Shown: positions 52,831 through 64,000 of the stretch, piece by piece | Position numbering within the stretch: the first letter of the stretch is position 1 | How the letters are laid out: each line of letters begins with the position of its first letter | DNA from: Symbiodinium natans | Lineage: Eukaryota; Sar; Dinophyceae; Suessiales; Symbiodiniaceae | Length of the DNA stretch: 64,000 nt | Assembly (NCBI GenBank): GCA_905221605.1 | Contig: CAJNDS010002117.1 | Location: 62,001-126,000 of the forward strand | Reading direction: 5' to 3' | Position numbers and translations under genes: made by a program | Notes under the pieces: model-generated | What the model was told of the DNA's origin: nothing | Database searches by the model: none | Seen by the model: the letters and a program-made list of their open reading frames with translations, nothing else

Positions 52831-55800
52831 TCTATGTCAAGCAGGGTCAGAGCCTTCTCTGCTGTCGCCGTGCCACGAGTGCTGCGGCACCCAGCAAGGC
52901 TGCTGTGGAAGAGATGCGGGGTCTCAGTTCAAGCTGGCTTGTAAGTGATGGTAATGCCGTAGGAGACAATTCAGCAAAAGCAGCTGGGCTGCGAACATCA
53001 CATCGACATGTCTTGCGCTAGCTGTAGCCTGGCACGAGGCACCGGACGTCCTTTATTTCCTCGACACTTGACTAGGCAATCGCTGACTCTTGTCCTTGTT
53101 AAGGTTACAACATAGTACTTGGAAGTGCAGAAGCCGCATTCCAGAAAACTGTTTTGAGGGGAGCTGTGGCAGCTGTGCCTAGACATCTTGGTGAGAAGAT
53201 ATGGCGTCACCCTCGCTTTTGAAGTCTCGATGGAGTTTGTTGGGGCCAACTTTGCCACGGGATTGTGGCGGCATGCGCCTAAATGTTCTCTCGTCTCTGT
53301 CTGTCTGTGATGGTTGTTGGAAGTGAAGTGAGGCACAAAGAAAACCTCCGAACGGGTCTCTTGGCCAGTGCTGTGCGCGGACTTTGTTGCATGCTTCGGC
53401 ATGTTCCAGTCCCATTTCATGCTAGAATGCAGTGGGGGTAATCTTGAGACGGTTTCGGGACTTCTTCTTACTGGTCCTGAGGGGACATGGAGGTCACTCA
53501 AATGTAGGACAGTATATATAGTACAAATCAACGTAGGATGCATGAACTAAAGAATTTCGTATCCAATTCCGGAGAAAACCTGTGGATTTCCTGTTGAAGC
53601 TTAAGAAAGCTGCCCTCCCCTCCTTAAAAAAACAAAAGCAAGGAAGAAAGGTCATCAAGAATAGACCTCATCTCATCAGCCCCAGATGCCTCACCAACTG
53701 CCGCTGGCTTGCTTGTAGCCAGGCGCGCACCTGCTCAGCTGCAGCTGGGAGCACCCTTTGCCCGATTCTTGTGTCGGTCTTTGCTTATCTGCACTGGAGA
53801 ATACAGGGACCGAAATGCCTGATGACAGCTCCTGACTGTGCTGGGTTCTTCAGCCAGACAGGCGGTTCGTGCTTGTCACCCCTGGTGTTGCACATCAAAG
53901 CGGCATCATTGAAGTGTGGTTCTGTGAAGTTCCTTGTTGTACCCTGTTGATCAGTGAACACACCCTCTTGGATCACCCGGCAGGTCGCTGTTCCGAGACT
54001 ATCGTGGCTTTCGCTGGCGATTATCCTCTGAGTCAAGATGCAGCGACTTGATTTCTTGTTGCGTCACGACAGGTAGTCGTGGGTAGGTGGGGCGAACATA
54101 CGACCCGCCCTTCCGGGTCGCAGGTTCTCCTTCGTCACTGCACGACATGACATCGTCTCCCCCGTACAGCAATGTGATCTCTCAGCGGAGCGACTTGGCA
54201 GATCTGAGCTGGCGCACAGGACTGGATCATGCTTACCTATGTTTTTGACCAAGAAAGTCTCGGCCGGCCCATGCCAGTGGAGCGGTCTGGCCTGGCACCA
54301 CAAACGCCGCTCCACCGCCTGGGGGCTGGTGGACTCTGGTGGCAAGAAGTGGGCGCTCTACATGTGCAGGCAGACAAAAAGTTACTTAAAAAGGGACGAG
54401 AATGCCCCCACAAAAGCTCCGCACAGAGCAGCGCCGTGATGGAGCCAAGCCGTGGACGCCTCGCGTAGCCACGGAAGCATCTGCTGCTACAGAGCAAGGC
54501 ACACCCGCAATCATCCCAGCGTGTCCGATTGAGGTTTCAAATCAGGAACCTCAGGGGAGGTAGAGCCAGCTGCTATTCAAATGCAAGCCCCGCCCAACCC
54601 ACCTTTCAGGAGCTGCCATGATGGCACAGCAGTGTGTGCACGCTACCGCTCTCCGCAACACGCTGATAGCCAGTGCCCACACACAGCATCGGATTCGCGC
54701 AGGAGGACAGACACAAACTGAAATACCTGCCCCCTGTGGCTTGGGTTGGCATCCCGCAAAATACAGCATATGTGGCTCCATTCGAAAACATCAAACATTC
54801 GGAGCAGTATGGCCGACATATTTCGCCCAACATGATGAGTACTCTTGGGAAGTAGTGAAGAGAAGACTCAGAGCTTATGTCGGTTGCAGCACTGGGCAAA
54901 CACTCCGCTGGATTGTTTTCTCGGCCGCCCCGAGTATGCGCGAGTATGTTCGTCTCCTCGAAGCCAGTCTCAGCATTGCGCGGCGCTTGGTGCCATCCTT
55001 AAGTTGCCCCCAAGACAGCACCTGGTCCCTCGCTGACGCCTGAGGCCATCTCCGCACCTGCGAGGTCATGTTGAAGCAGCGGAGCGCGGGTGCCCGGCGA
55101 ACCTTGCCAGGCTCGAGGGGATGTTGTCAGAGCTCTGTATTCTAAGCATCCTGCAACCTATCTTGGACGATCACAGGCTTCTCATTCACTGCAAGTGCCA
55201 CACATGGCACTTGTGCCACCGAAGGTTGTCAAGTTGCTGTGCCGACCAGGATATGAAGCACAAGATCTTTCTCTCGTTCGCGCGGTTCAAATCAATAGAG
55301 GGCTTTTGCACTCCTCTCAGCTTCAAAGCTCAGAAGTTGCCAAGCCGTGCAGACTGCACTGATGGCTCCGATCAGTGGAAAACAGGGGAGCCGAAATGGA
55401 ACGAGAGAGGGGCAGAGGGCCAAGGCGAGGGATCACGCCCCAACAACCAGAGCCCATCTCTCTATAATACAGGCGGCACCAGGTGGCAGGACTCAAAGAG
55501 CACTTGCGCACCTCAAATTAAACCATGGCTTGCTATCAAAACGTGACAATCTAGAAATGCTTGCCCTCATAGAGGCTGTGCAAGCTGCAGGTCTCCACCA
55601 TTTTCTCATGGAGAAAAAAGGCATCACCGGATGGCGAGGAACGATCAATGCAAAGGTAAGGCCTGGGCAAAAACAAGTCGTGGCCAACAAATTATAAGCA
55701 CAAAACAGAGAGTCCGCCAGCGTGACGTACTAGTGGGGGAATCCAAGGTGCCGTGCTGTTCAGCAGACAGTCTCCATGCAAATGTCCTGCTTTGCAGCAG

Positions 55801-56073
55801 ACTACAGAACTCCAAAGCAAAAATGACGGCACTGCGGGCCCTGCAGCAAAGCTCGCGACTCACGATCAGAACATGGTCTCCTTGCGCTCGATGCTGATTC
55901 CGAGCTTGTCACGCCTTCACTAATTCAAAAGGGCCACTTGTCACACGGTGCGGAGGATATCTTTGAGTTGAGGTGAACAGGAGTGGGGCGCAAGTGAGCG
56001 GATTCCAGATCAAAAGAACTGGCTGTTTGATCGTCTTCATGCCGCTTCAAAGTGTCAACCAGACCAGGGCACG
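52831..56073. other. No firm gene; several ambiguous frames
   Basis: Both strands carry open frames of 60-180 codons. Those near 53.2-53.4 kb (minus) and 54.67-54.86 kb (plus, LKYLPPVAWVGIPQNTAYV) look most like protein but match nothing I know. A short perfect hairpin, CGACCCG..CGGGTCG, lies at 54.10-54.12 kb. Around 52.83-52.93 kb a minus-strand hydrophobic/arginine stretch could be the 5' end of gene A. Retroelement debris is possible. Confidence 0.35.
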
Positions 56074-59000
56074 TCATATCACTTGGTTTCGGACTATCGA
56101 GACCGAAATAAGCTCCACAAACAGCACCACTTGCTTTCCGAGCAGCGCTTGTGCAACTACATCTGCAGAGATCTTTCCTTGCTTCGCAAGGCCCTGCAGA
56201 GCAGCAACTGCAACCTTAGATTCACAGCGAAGTCGTCAGAGTAAGCCGAAGAGCTACGCAGAACGCTCTCCAACATGGGGACACCATCATGACCCTCCAA
56301 ATCCCTCCAAGAGAGCCAAGTCGCGTGTTCCTTGTCCACCTCGAAGAAGCGGCGCAGCGCCTCGCGTGTGTCTGAGCGGCCAAAGCCATCAGCTCCAAGC
56401 ACCTTGGACACCGAAATCGAGATCGCACCAGACACTCACACGCGCGCGCGCGTGCTTCAAGGTGCTTCATGCTCGTGTCACCAGGGCACGATGAAGTCGC
56501 CACCCACCCAGGGAGCGATGAGCTTTGGATATGCCTGCCGAGCGCAGCAATACGCTTCGTCCGAAATGAGCTGAAGCCCGAAGATTTGCACAACTCAATT
56601 CGCACAGCCGCACAGCTCATGTCGCACAAACTCGGGCCGTCATGTTGTCTGACACGGCCACAGTGACTTCTCCATCCCCAAGGCATTGCTCCACCCATGA
56701 CACCGGAGCCTGCGGGCATGTCTACGGTTCAGGAAGCACATGGTGTCATGGTGTCTTTCTGTGCAAAACGCCAGTAACCTGATGTTCAGGAAGCAAGCTG
56801 CATCGGTAGCAAGCACGCACGTTTACGTATGTCAAGCGTTCCGCCGCGCACATGGACTTGAATGAAAATGTGCAGCTTGATTACACAAGCATGTGGTCTC
56901 GCAAACTCAGTAGGTCAAGGTTTGTGAACTATTCAGGCCTCCCCGCCGAGGCGTTCCAGGCGCTGGCACGCAATGGCGTCACGCTGAAGCTCGCCATAAC
57001 CTGTTGCATCACGAACTTTCACTTGGCTCAGGATGCGTGGAAGGCAATTTCGACTCGCTAGACTCTAAGTGCAACCCCAAAGTGAGAACAGCCCTGTCTC
57101 AGACAGAAATAGCACAGAAGAGTGCATGGGGCTCGGCAAGCACTGGTTCAGGCGAGAGTCTCGTGGCACTCCAGAGCTCCACTCCAACACCTCAGCTGCC
57201 CAAGTTCGAGAACAGTGAATGAGGTGAATCTCCACGTTGCTAAGAAAGCGCTGGAATCCATGTTGTGTAAGGCGAGTGCCATATTCTGCAAGGATGTCAA
57301 TCGCATCCATAGCCTGGACTTTGAAAGCCGGGGGAGGTCGAAATCACACTGACCACACGAGCACAGGCCTGCTTCATGATGGCTCCTGAGCCAATGACCC
57401 GTACCTTAGGTCCGAACAGATTCAAACTCCAGAGTTTGTCAATGCAAACCCAGGATCCAAGATTCAAGCCTTGTGCTGTGCCGGCTTGGCATCAGCGAAC
57501 TTGTACAAGCCCTTGATGATTCCTTCATCCACACCCTGTGCAGGCGAACACAGCTTCGGACAGCTCAGCACAACTCTGTTGTGTCAGTCGTACTCAGTAC
57601 GTACTCTCGCAAATAGCTACGTACAATACACGGTCACTCTTCCCTTCATTTAGAAGCTGTTGCCTCGGGCTTCTCCGGCATCGCAAAGTTCTCATTGTAG
57701 GCTGTCACGTAGTAGATGACATCCTTGTCCTGTCATCCAACACAGTGCACCCGGTGCAGCCTAGACCACATGTCTTGAGAATCTTGATCTACAGCCACCT
57801 CGCCCCACATCTCTTTCACACCGTTCTCGATGATCGCAGCCATCTCGTAGCCAAATGCCGGGTCATAGCCTTTTACAGCCTGAGATGCCGACAGGCTGCA
57901 TGCCAAAGAGCGGCCTATGGGGAACTCCGACAAACTTCCAGACCTTCAGGAATGGACTACAGCAAGAGAAGGTCTGTGACCCCGATTTTGCCCGCAGCGA
58001 GCAGATGCAAATAGTCTGGTCTGACCCGAGCATCTTGAGCACATTGGCATGGCCCTGATAGCCGTAATAGCCACGAGCAGAACTTGATCTCTTGGAGCTT
58101 GTTAGCTTGTTCCGCACAGGCTGCGAAGGGCGAAGGGCAGCACTGTTGTCCTCTTAGTATGGCTGGCTCCTCTTTTTGTTTTTGTCCTCCTGCCATGCCG
58201 AAGCTCCGCTTCCCGCCTTCCAGGCGGCGTACTGCTCATTCACTGTCTCAACCAGCTCGTCCGTCAAACGCTTGGCCTGGTCCAGACTCTGACGACTTTC
58301 GCTCTGTAGCAGTACGTGGAGGCCTTCAGACTGAGCACTTTCAGGTAGTCCAGAGCCTCTTCCAGCAAGGCCAATCGACACACCGGTCTCTGCCTGAATC
58401 CACTTTACATTTCGCCCTTGCTGACCAATGATGCGACCATTCAGACCAAACTTTTGATCAAACTTCCAGGAGTTCAAGAAGACCTTGTGCTGATGCAGAC
58501 GTGGCGGCACGACCTTGGCATCCTTCGCCTTGCCTTGTCCTTTGGCCGAAGATGGCGAAGATGGCGAAGACGGCACATGCGGCACAGCTGGTGGCTTGGG
58601 AAGCAAGCTTTGGCTTGGCTTTCCCTTCGACTCCTTTCCCTCCTTGCCCTTGCCTCTGGCCTTGGCACTGCTTTCATTTGCATGTGGAGGCGGGTGTGAA
58701 GGCGGGTGAGCCGGCGTAGCCGGTTGTGTCGGCCTTTGTGGATCGCCTTTGCTCTTCGCCAAGTTCAGCAACTCCCTAACGAATCTCAATGGCAGGCCAA
58801 GGGTACTCAAGTCTGATACCTCCACCGTCCTGCAGGGTTCAAAGGCGGTTGCGACAGACCTGCAAGATGCCGCAAGCAGCACAAGCTTCAACATCCACGT
58901 CCTGAGGCTGTCCACTGTGTCATACCAGTTCTCCTGTCGCGGCCAAAGAGTGATTAATGAGGAGTAAAGGGAGAACTTTCAAAGCCCATTGGATGGTACG

Positions 59001-62000
59001 AGACAGTCAAAACCAAGCTAAGACGGCAGGTCGGTTGCATTTGCTTTTAAGATTCCTTGCCGCGGGCTTTGGTTTGTGCTGAGCGCATGGGAGCACTCGG
59101 ATGGTGCCCATGTGTCCCCAATATGTCCCCACGTTCTTCCGCTCTCCTCCAGCATGGTCAGGTAAGGCTTGGCATCCTCGGAAGAGCGACCCAACTGCTG
59201 CGCGGTGCTCGCCACGAGCTCCTGCAGCTGCCTGCATCGCAACACTGTCCCTCTTTTTTTCTTCGTGACTTCTAAGTCGCTCTAAATTGGATGCTGCACT
59301 TGAGTAGACCTGATTGGAAATCCGTCCGACTGCAAGCTTGTTGCAGCTTTGGAATCTTTCGCTTTCGTAGGATCTAATCATGCATCGGTGGGGACCTGAA
59401 TCAGATCCATCGAATCCTGTTTCTTCATTGAAGCTGGCCTAGATACTTACACACAACGTCAAGTTTGCAATTGCCTGTCGCTGTGTTGGCATCACACGTT
59501 GCTCAGCTACAACTGCTGGGACTCATGAGCTGCACGGGGGGAAACCTCAAAAAATGCACCGACTGAGTTCTTCTTCAAGGCGGTGTTCCCAGTAAACACA
59601 ATGAAGACTTTCATTACTGGCCTTGCGACAAATCTGAAAAACAGCGCGGGCTGATTCAAACTTCAAGCCCCTGAAAACTCCTGAAGCTTGATTCCTCACT
59701 GATTTGGGGATTTCTGCGGGCAGACCAAGATGGAGGGGCCATGTCGGTTAGGGAGAGTTTGCTAGAGAATTCATCGAATGGAAGGCGTTCGGAATCTAGA
59801 TCTTCAGACAAGGCCCAAGAAGTCGGGGTCTTATCCGAAAACTTTAGACTAGTTTCAATGTTCAAAATTCTGGGACATTTCGACTGCTCTCGACTCAAAA
59901 AAGACTGCTTGAAGATAGTTGAAGCACTTTGCTTCATGAGCAGCGTGGTTTGGAGGAAGAAACATTACTTTCAACGCAACTCCGATGCCAAAAAGGCTTT
60001 GTGCAAGCTTCCATATCCCAAACGAACTATGTCCGGTCAAACCGAAGAAATCGATAATTTGGTTCTAGATGCGAATGCAGTTCATGTCATATCGGCAGTT
60101 CGCCTTTCATGCAGCAATTTCGCTTTTCTATACACATGAAAAAACGTTTAATGCAGAAGGTCACTAAAACTCAAGCCTGCTCGAGAAAAGAACAGCATCT
60201 ATAAGGCCTAGGGTGACGTTTGAGGCTTTTTCGGGCAACTTCGAGCCGGCTCGAACTTTCAAATCAACTCTGAAAGGACCAGGTCACAAAAACTCAGGCA
60301 GGCTCGAAGATTCAAATTACATCAAAACTCCGGCACCTGGGATGCCATAGGTCCTAAAATCCAGACTTATGCCTTATTTTATTTCATATTCTAGCAGACG
60401 CTGCATATAATAGTGCTGTATCTGTTGAATATATTGATCATGCGCATAAAACAGGTCCGCAATCGACCTCTCAAAGGGTCTCTCACACCATCTGAGTCTG
60501 CACGAACTGCCGCAAGAGAGCATCTGCTCGGATGTGACAAAGCTGAACCTTCGACACTAACCAGCATGGCCTTGTTGCCGGCATGTCGGCAGTCGCCAGG
60601 GCGCTTGTCAGCTACATGAACATAGCACATTTAAGGCCTGTCAATCCTGTTGGCTATAGATGTGACATCCGGGAATCCGAAGATGTTCTCGCTGACATGT
60701 TCGATTTACAGGCTACGGACTTCGGAGCATTCGAAAACCTCAACGCGGACTAGCTTGTTGCTAAAGCGTGGCTGGAAGTCAGTTGCCTGATCTAGATGGG
60801 ACAGGTGTGGCACTGGCAACGGTCGAGATAGTGGATGCTTTGCCCAGGACGGCTTGGCTCAAGTTCAAGGAGTCCAAGGTGCTGAGCTGCACAGCCAACA
60901 CAGCTGCAACGAGACTGAAGCATGAACGAGTGGGGCTCTCGCTCTTCTCATAGGAGGTTGTCTTCAGCCGTCTCTCTAAAGTACTCTTCGACTGCTTCCA
61001 CATGCTTCCACTGTGCAGCACGGTGGCAGGACAGGTGTGCGCGATGAGAAGGGAATGTCCATCCTCGTCGCGACGCTCATTCTTGTTGACTGCACGCATG
61101 CGTGGCGAAAGGCTGCTTGCACTGTGCCACCGTGCAAAACCCATGTCAGGCCTACAACTCGGTTTGTTCGGAAATGTGCTGTAAGAATCGAAGATGTGCT
61201 GTCCTGATGCTGCAATCCTTCACCGTTCAAGGTGGTCCGACCGTACGTCGCACCAATGAGGAAGCCACGTGCTCGTGCATCCGCGGCTTGCCAGATGCTG
61301 TCACCGACCTTGCGCAGCTGAGCCAACAAGGCGGATCAGTACTTAAGATCACGATTTGGACCAAAACCCTTCGCACGGCTAGGCCGGAGATGCAGGCTTC
61401 CCTACTTCGGTTGCAGCAGAGCAGCACGCTGAAACCCGAACCTTGGCAAATGGGCATATTTGCTGATTGGGCAGTTCTCCCGAGTTCGGACACATCGCAA
61501 ATGCAGCAAGAGGCATTGAGTAGTAGATCAGAAATGGGAGCGTTGGTGCATGCTGGGAAGAATAGGAGGTTGCAGAGGCAATCCAGGTCATGATGGCGCC
61601 GCCCTCACCTCAGCAGTACTTGAGCTTTCGTACAGGCTGCTTTCCTACCCCCAATACCATCCATCCTACAACACAGTGTGGGAGAGTAGGGAGGAGTGGC
61701 TTTGCAACCCTTACATCCCAGGGCCTCAATTGGTAAGCGCCGTGACATCCGAGCTCCAGTCTCTGATAACATTCCCCTTCTGTCTTGCCAAAGGGACTCC
61801 AAGTGCAAAGAGAAGCTGAGGCCATGACTAATGCCTTCTTGCAGAATCTGCCCATTGGGGGCTTCAGCATACTTCATGACCTGCTCCAACCAGGTACGGC
61901 AGAGGTTTCGGCTCAATCCTCTCCCGATCAGGGCGCCTGGTCTGCATCGACGGGCGTGTAGTTCTGCCCAAAGGGTGCATGAATTTTGAAGATCGGGAAG

Positions 62001-64000
62001 AATGCGTCGATTCCAAAGGTTCGTGACCTCAACTGCAAAAGCACCATCAAAATTTAGCTACAGTATATGGCTCTCTCACCTGCACCGCAAGTAGGGTATC
62101 ACGAAGATACACTTTAAAGTAGCTTTCACTACTCGAACCGGGTGACACCCTAGCATCCTAGAGTTGTCTATCTAGATCGGGCGACGCATTTAGCAAAGTA
62201 GTTCTGGCTATCCAAATCGGACACATTTCGTAAAGCAGCCTTTGCTATCCAGATGCAGCGACAGATTCAGCAATGGGCATTGGCTGTCTAAAACGGACAC
62301 ACATTTAGGAAAGAGTATGTTTTGCTTTCTAGGCCTATCCAACTCGGGCAGCCCATTTACTAGAGTAGGTTTGGCTATCCAAACTATAGTAAGTAGCTCT
62401 GGCTATCCAAATCGAAGAAGCTTTGGCTGTCCAAATCGTGCGACATGTCCACTAATTAGCTCTGGCTGTCCAAATTGAGCGATGCGTCCAGTAAATAAAG
62501 TAGTTTGACTATGAAAAACGGGCGACAACTTTATTGAACCGCTTCATTCGCACATTCTGCATCTTAGAGCTTCCCATTCCTGCGATCTCATTTCTCTTAG
62601 CATCAGGCTCATCGGTGACCATCAACGTGACTCGCTGACCGAATTCGCCAGCCTTTCCAACAGTAAGACAGTCCGCAAGGCCGGCATTCAGACCACAGGT
62701 ACCCGAGTACAGCACAACAGCTTATGGTTCAGAGGATTCGCACGAGGGCAGCCCCTATGCCAAGTCATTGCAACGAGCTGGCCTGCATCATCTTTCTCAG
62801 GACCTGTGCGAAGCACATGGTAGTGCTGATCTCTCTTCCTTTGGATCCTGCCAGGTGCCAAGTCTCCAAGTCGAGAAGAGCCAGAAGGGGCGGGAGCCAT
62901 GAAGGCGATATCGACAGGGGCATGGGGTCATTAGGTGTCCGTTGACCCAAAAGCAATGGGATTGGTAAAAGACAACTTCCGTGAGCTCCAAAGAACCAGC
63001 TTTTGCAATGTAGACATGACATGGTCCCATCAGGGATGCAACAGGTCCTGTGTCAAACATGTCGTAAACATCGTGCTTGGGGATATCGACCAGCGCGGAC
63101 ACCTTGGCGTGCTCTTGAATGCAGTATGCGCATGAATCTACACGCAACTCGCTCAGACATGGTCAGACAAAGCACCTTCGCCGGCGATCGCAACGGAAGA
63201 AAGCCCCCGAGAGCCTGTCGCCGCTCCTTCAGGTACTTGACCTGCAAAACGGCCAACGGTTATCGGGAAGTGGCGCGCCCTTGCATCTTTTAGCTAATGT
63301 GATTAAATAGACCCGCCCAGTAGCAAAGCACACGTGGTTCTGTAAACATACGCTTGTCCGGGACATGTCATGTATGGGGCCTCTGGGGAGTCCTCCTTTA
63401 GTGCGAAGAAATTCTCCGCCTGGGGCAGGGGGATGCGTAAAAGCTGTTCATCCTGGAAGGAGCCCTGTGATGAGCGTCAGACATCAGCTTTTACCAGCTG
63501 CTCATCAGTTTTTGGAATGCCCATGGCATCGCCTCAGCTTCCAGCAATCAAGACAGCTAAGCTCTAAGGCGAGCCAGCTGTATCGGATCCAGAGAAGCTG
63601 GGCATCGTGCGATAAGCCTTCCTCAGTCAGTAGCACGAGTCTGCTGTTTCTCAGCCGATCGTGAGCAGGGTATTGGTAGCTTCATACGGACTGAGAAGTG
63701 AGCATGTCGGAGTCCGACATCATCTTCTTCTGGTGAACCGTGTTTCTTCCCAGGAAAGTTTGCAGGCTGTAGCCCTTGCAACAGGTAGGGTGCCCAGGTA
63801 AGCATCAGTTGGCAAAAAAACCTGATGCAGGCAACTCTGCGCAGCACCTTGAGGGTCTTGACGAGAATGACCTCAGAACACAAGCTCCATTGCAGTCGAG
63901 TCACATTGCGGTCAGGGCAGCTGCAATCGTGGAAGCAACAAAATTGGGCTGTCAAATGGCTGAGCTTTGGAGGCCAAGGTACGGTGGGTCGACCTCCCAT
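56074..64000 (-). CDS. aceE-like: Pyruvate dehydrogenase E1, bacterial AceE type (5' end outside window)
   Basis: Twenty-two exons follow the C-terminal 60% of bacterial AceE in order: 63871-63848 (VILVKTLK), 63774-~63700 ([19 protein letters not shown]), 63532-63495, 63443-63381, 63241-63176 ([16 protein letters not shown]), ~62975-62783 ([18 protein letters not shown]), 62652-62609, 62027-61937 (with the former, [17 protein letters not shown]), 61880-61829 (NGQILQEGI), 61608-61515 ([18 protein letters not shown]), a 13-base exon at 61441, 61308-61204 ([20 protein letters not shown]), 57879-57799 ([16 protein letters not shown]), 57729-57664, 57535-57470, 57404-57357, 57313-57274, 57021-56939, 56709-56638, 56522-56490, 56402-56331 ([20 protein letters not shown]) and 56214-56074 ([19 protein letters not shown]). 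E1 decarboxylates pyruvate with thiamine diphosphate and acetylates lipoyl-E2. Nearly all junctions keep phase. Unresolved: the junction before 63532, the joins around the 13-base exon, and about ten residues expected between 61204 and 57879. Confidence 0.93.
58154..59231 (-). CDS. KH-domain RNA-binding protein inside a PDH E1 intron
   Basis: Exon 58933-58154 is 260 codons and ends in TAA. Its first half has a helical segment ([19 protein letters not shown]) and a Pro/Ser/Lys-rich linker. The second half is a KH domain: [20 protein letters not shown] with a GQQG loop (G-x-x-G), then [20 protein letters not shown], closest in style to KHDC4/SF1-type KH domains that bind single-stranded RNA. 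The domain ends about 25 residues before the lysine-rich C-terminus. A preceding exon, 59231-59147, reads [20 protein letters not shown] and joins in phase 0 through a GA donor (..[15 protein letters not shown]..). A further upstream exon near 59.3 kb is likely but its frame conflicts. The gene lies on the same strand as, and wholly within, the 3.3-kb gap between two PDH E1 exons. Confidence 0.8.
59232..61203. other. Rest of the large PDH E1 intron
   Basis: The 59.65-60.40 kb part is richer in A+T than its surroundings and is open in the plus strand for 130 codons without a known domain. It may be an inserted element. The short PDH E1 exon expected between 61204 and 57879 was not identified. 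No other gene is supported. Confidence 0.4.
62165..62530. repeat. Degenerate tandem repeat, GGCTATCCAAATCGG family
   Basis: About nine copies of G-GCTATCCAAATCGGGCGAC separated by ATTTAGCAAAGTAGTTCT-like spacers, unit length about 25-55 bases, starting near 62207, 62242, 62281, 62335, 62372, 62401, 62425, 62463 and 62507. They fill the intron between PDH E1 exons 62652-62609 and 62027-61937. Confidence 0.8.

Noticed and set aside
52998..53543. 181-codon minus-strand frame
   Set aside because: Two frames on the same strand look equally plausible, with no domain, no splice structure and no homologous exon in gene B.
54095..54125. Short perfect hairpin CGACCCG..CGGGTCG
   Set aside because: Could suggest a tRNA arm or terminator, but no tRNA cloverleaf fits and no gene ends here.

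Overview
The window looks like nuclear DNA of a dinoflagellate, most like a Symbiodiniaceae genome. Coding sequence is cut into very short exons, often 30-80 bases, that join in frame only if many introns start with GC or GA instead of GT and end in AG, usually AG|G. Most recognisable genes lie on the minus strand, as in dinoflagellate one-way gene arrays. Introns and spacers are full of microsatellites. There is no bacterial operon structure, and I saw no rRNA, tRNA or CRISPR. Most genes below were rebuilt by eye from exon fragments; I checked reading phase across exons arithmetically where stated.

From high to low coordinates, in the direction of minus-strand transcription: a bacterial AceE-type pyruvate dehydrogenase E1 gene enters from the right edge (5' end missing) and ends at 56,074. 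Its longest intron holds a separate same-strand gene with a KH RNA-binding domain (58,154-59,231). Next come a many-exon coiled-coil gene, here called A (47.2-52.8 kb), exons of an unidentified protein (45.7-46.0 kb), a complete amidase-signature hydrolase (42.1-44.8 kb), and a second coiled-coil gene, B (30.3-40.6 kb), which is a paralogue of A exon by exon. B carries two long GAA/TTC arrays and other repeats in its introns.

From 30 kb to the left edge the genes are smaller or less complete: unidentified exons at 29.7-30.1 and 25.6-25.8 kb, ADP-ribosylglycohydrolase-like exons (23.9-24.3 kb), SET-domain exons (22.5-23.1 kb), a small membrane protein (20.4-21.1 kb), one plus-strand gene (19.4-20.4 kb), and a multi-pass membrane protein (17.2-19.4 kb) whose start codon overlaps that of the plus-strand gene. 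Further left are candidate exons at 15.6-17.1 and 12.8-13.2 kb, a candidate J-domain gene (9.9-11.3 kb), the 3' end of a leucine-rich-repeat gene (7.1-7.3 kb), and a coiled-coil gene (3.1-4.7 kb).

No shared pathway joins these genes. The most unusual features are the AceE-type E1 with a gene inside its intron, the A/B mini-exon paralogues either side of the amidase, the predominance of GC-AG introns, and a short repeat family shared by introns of two different genes.
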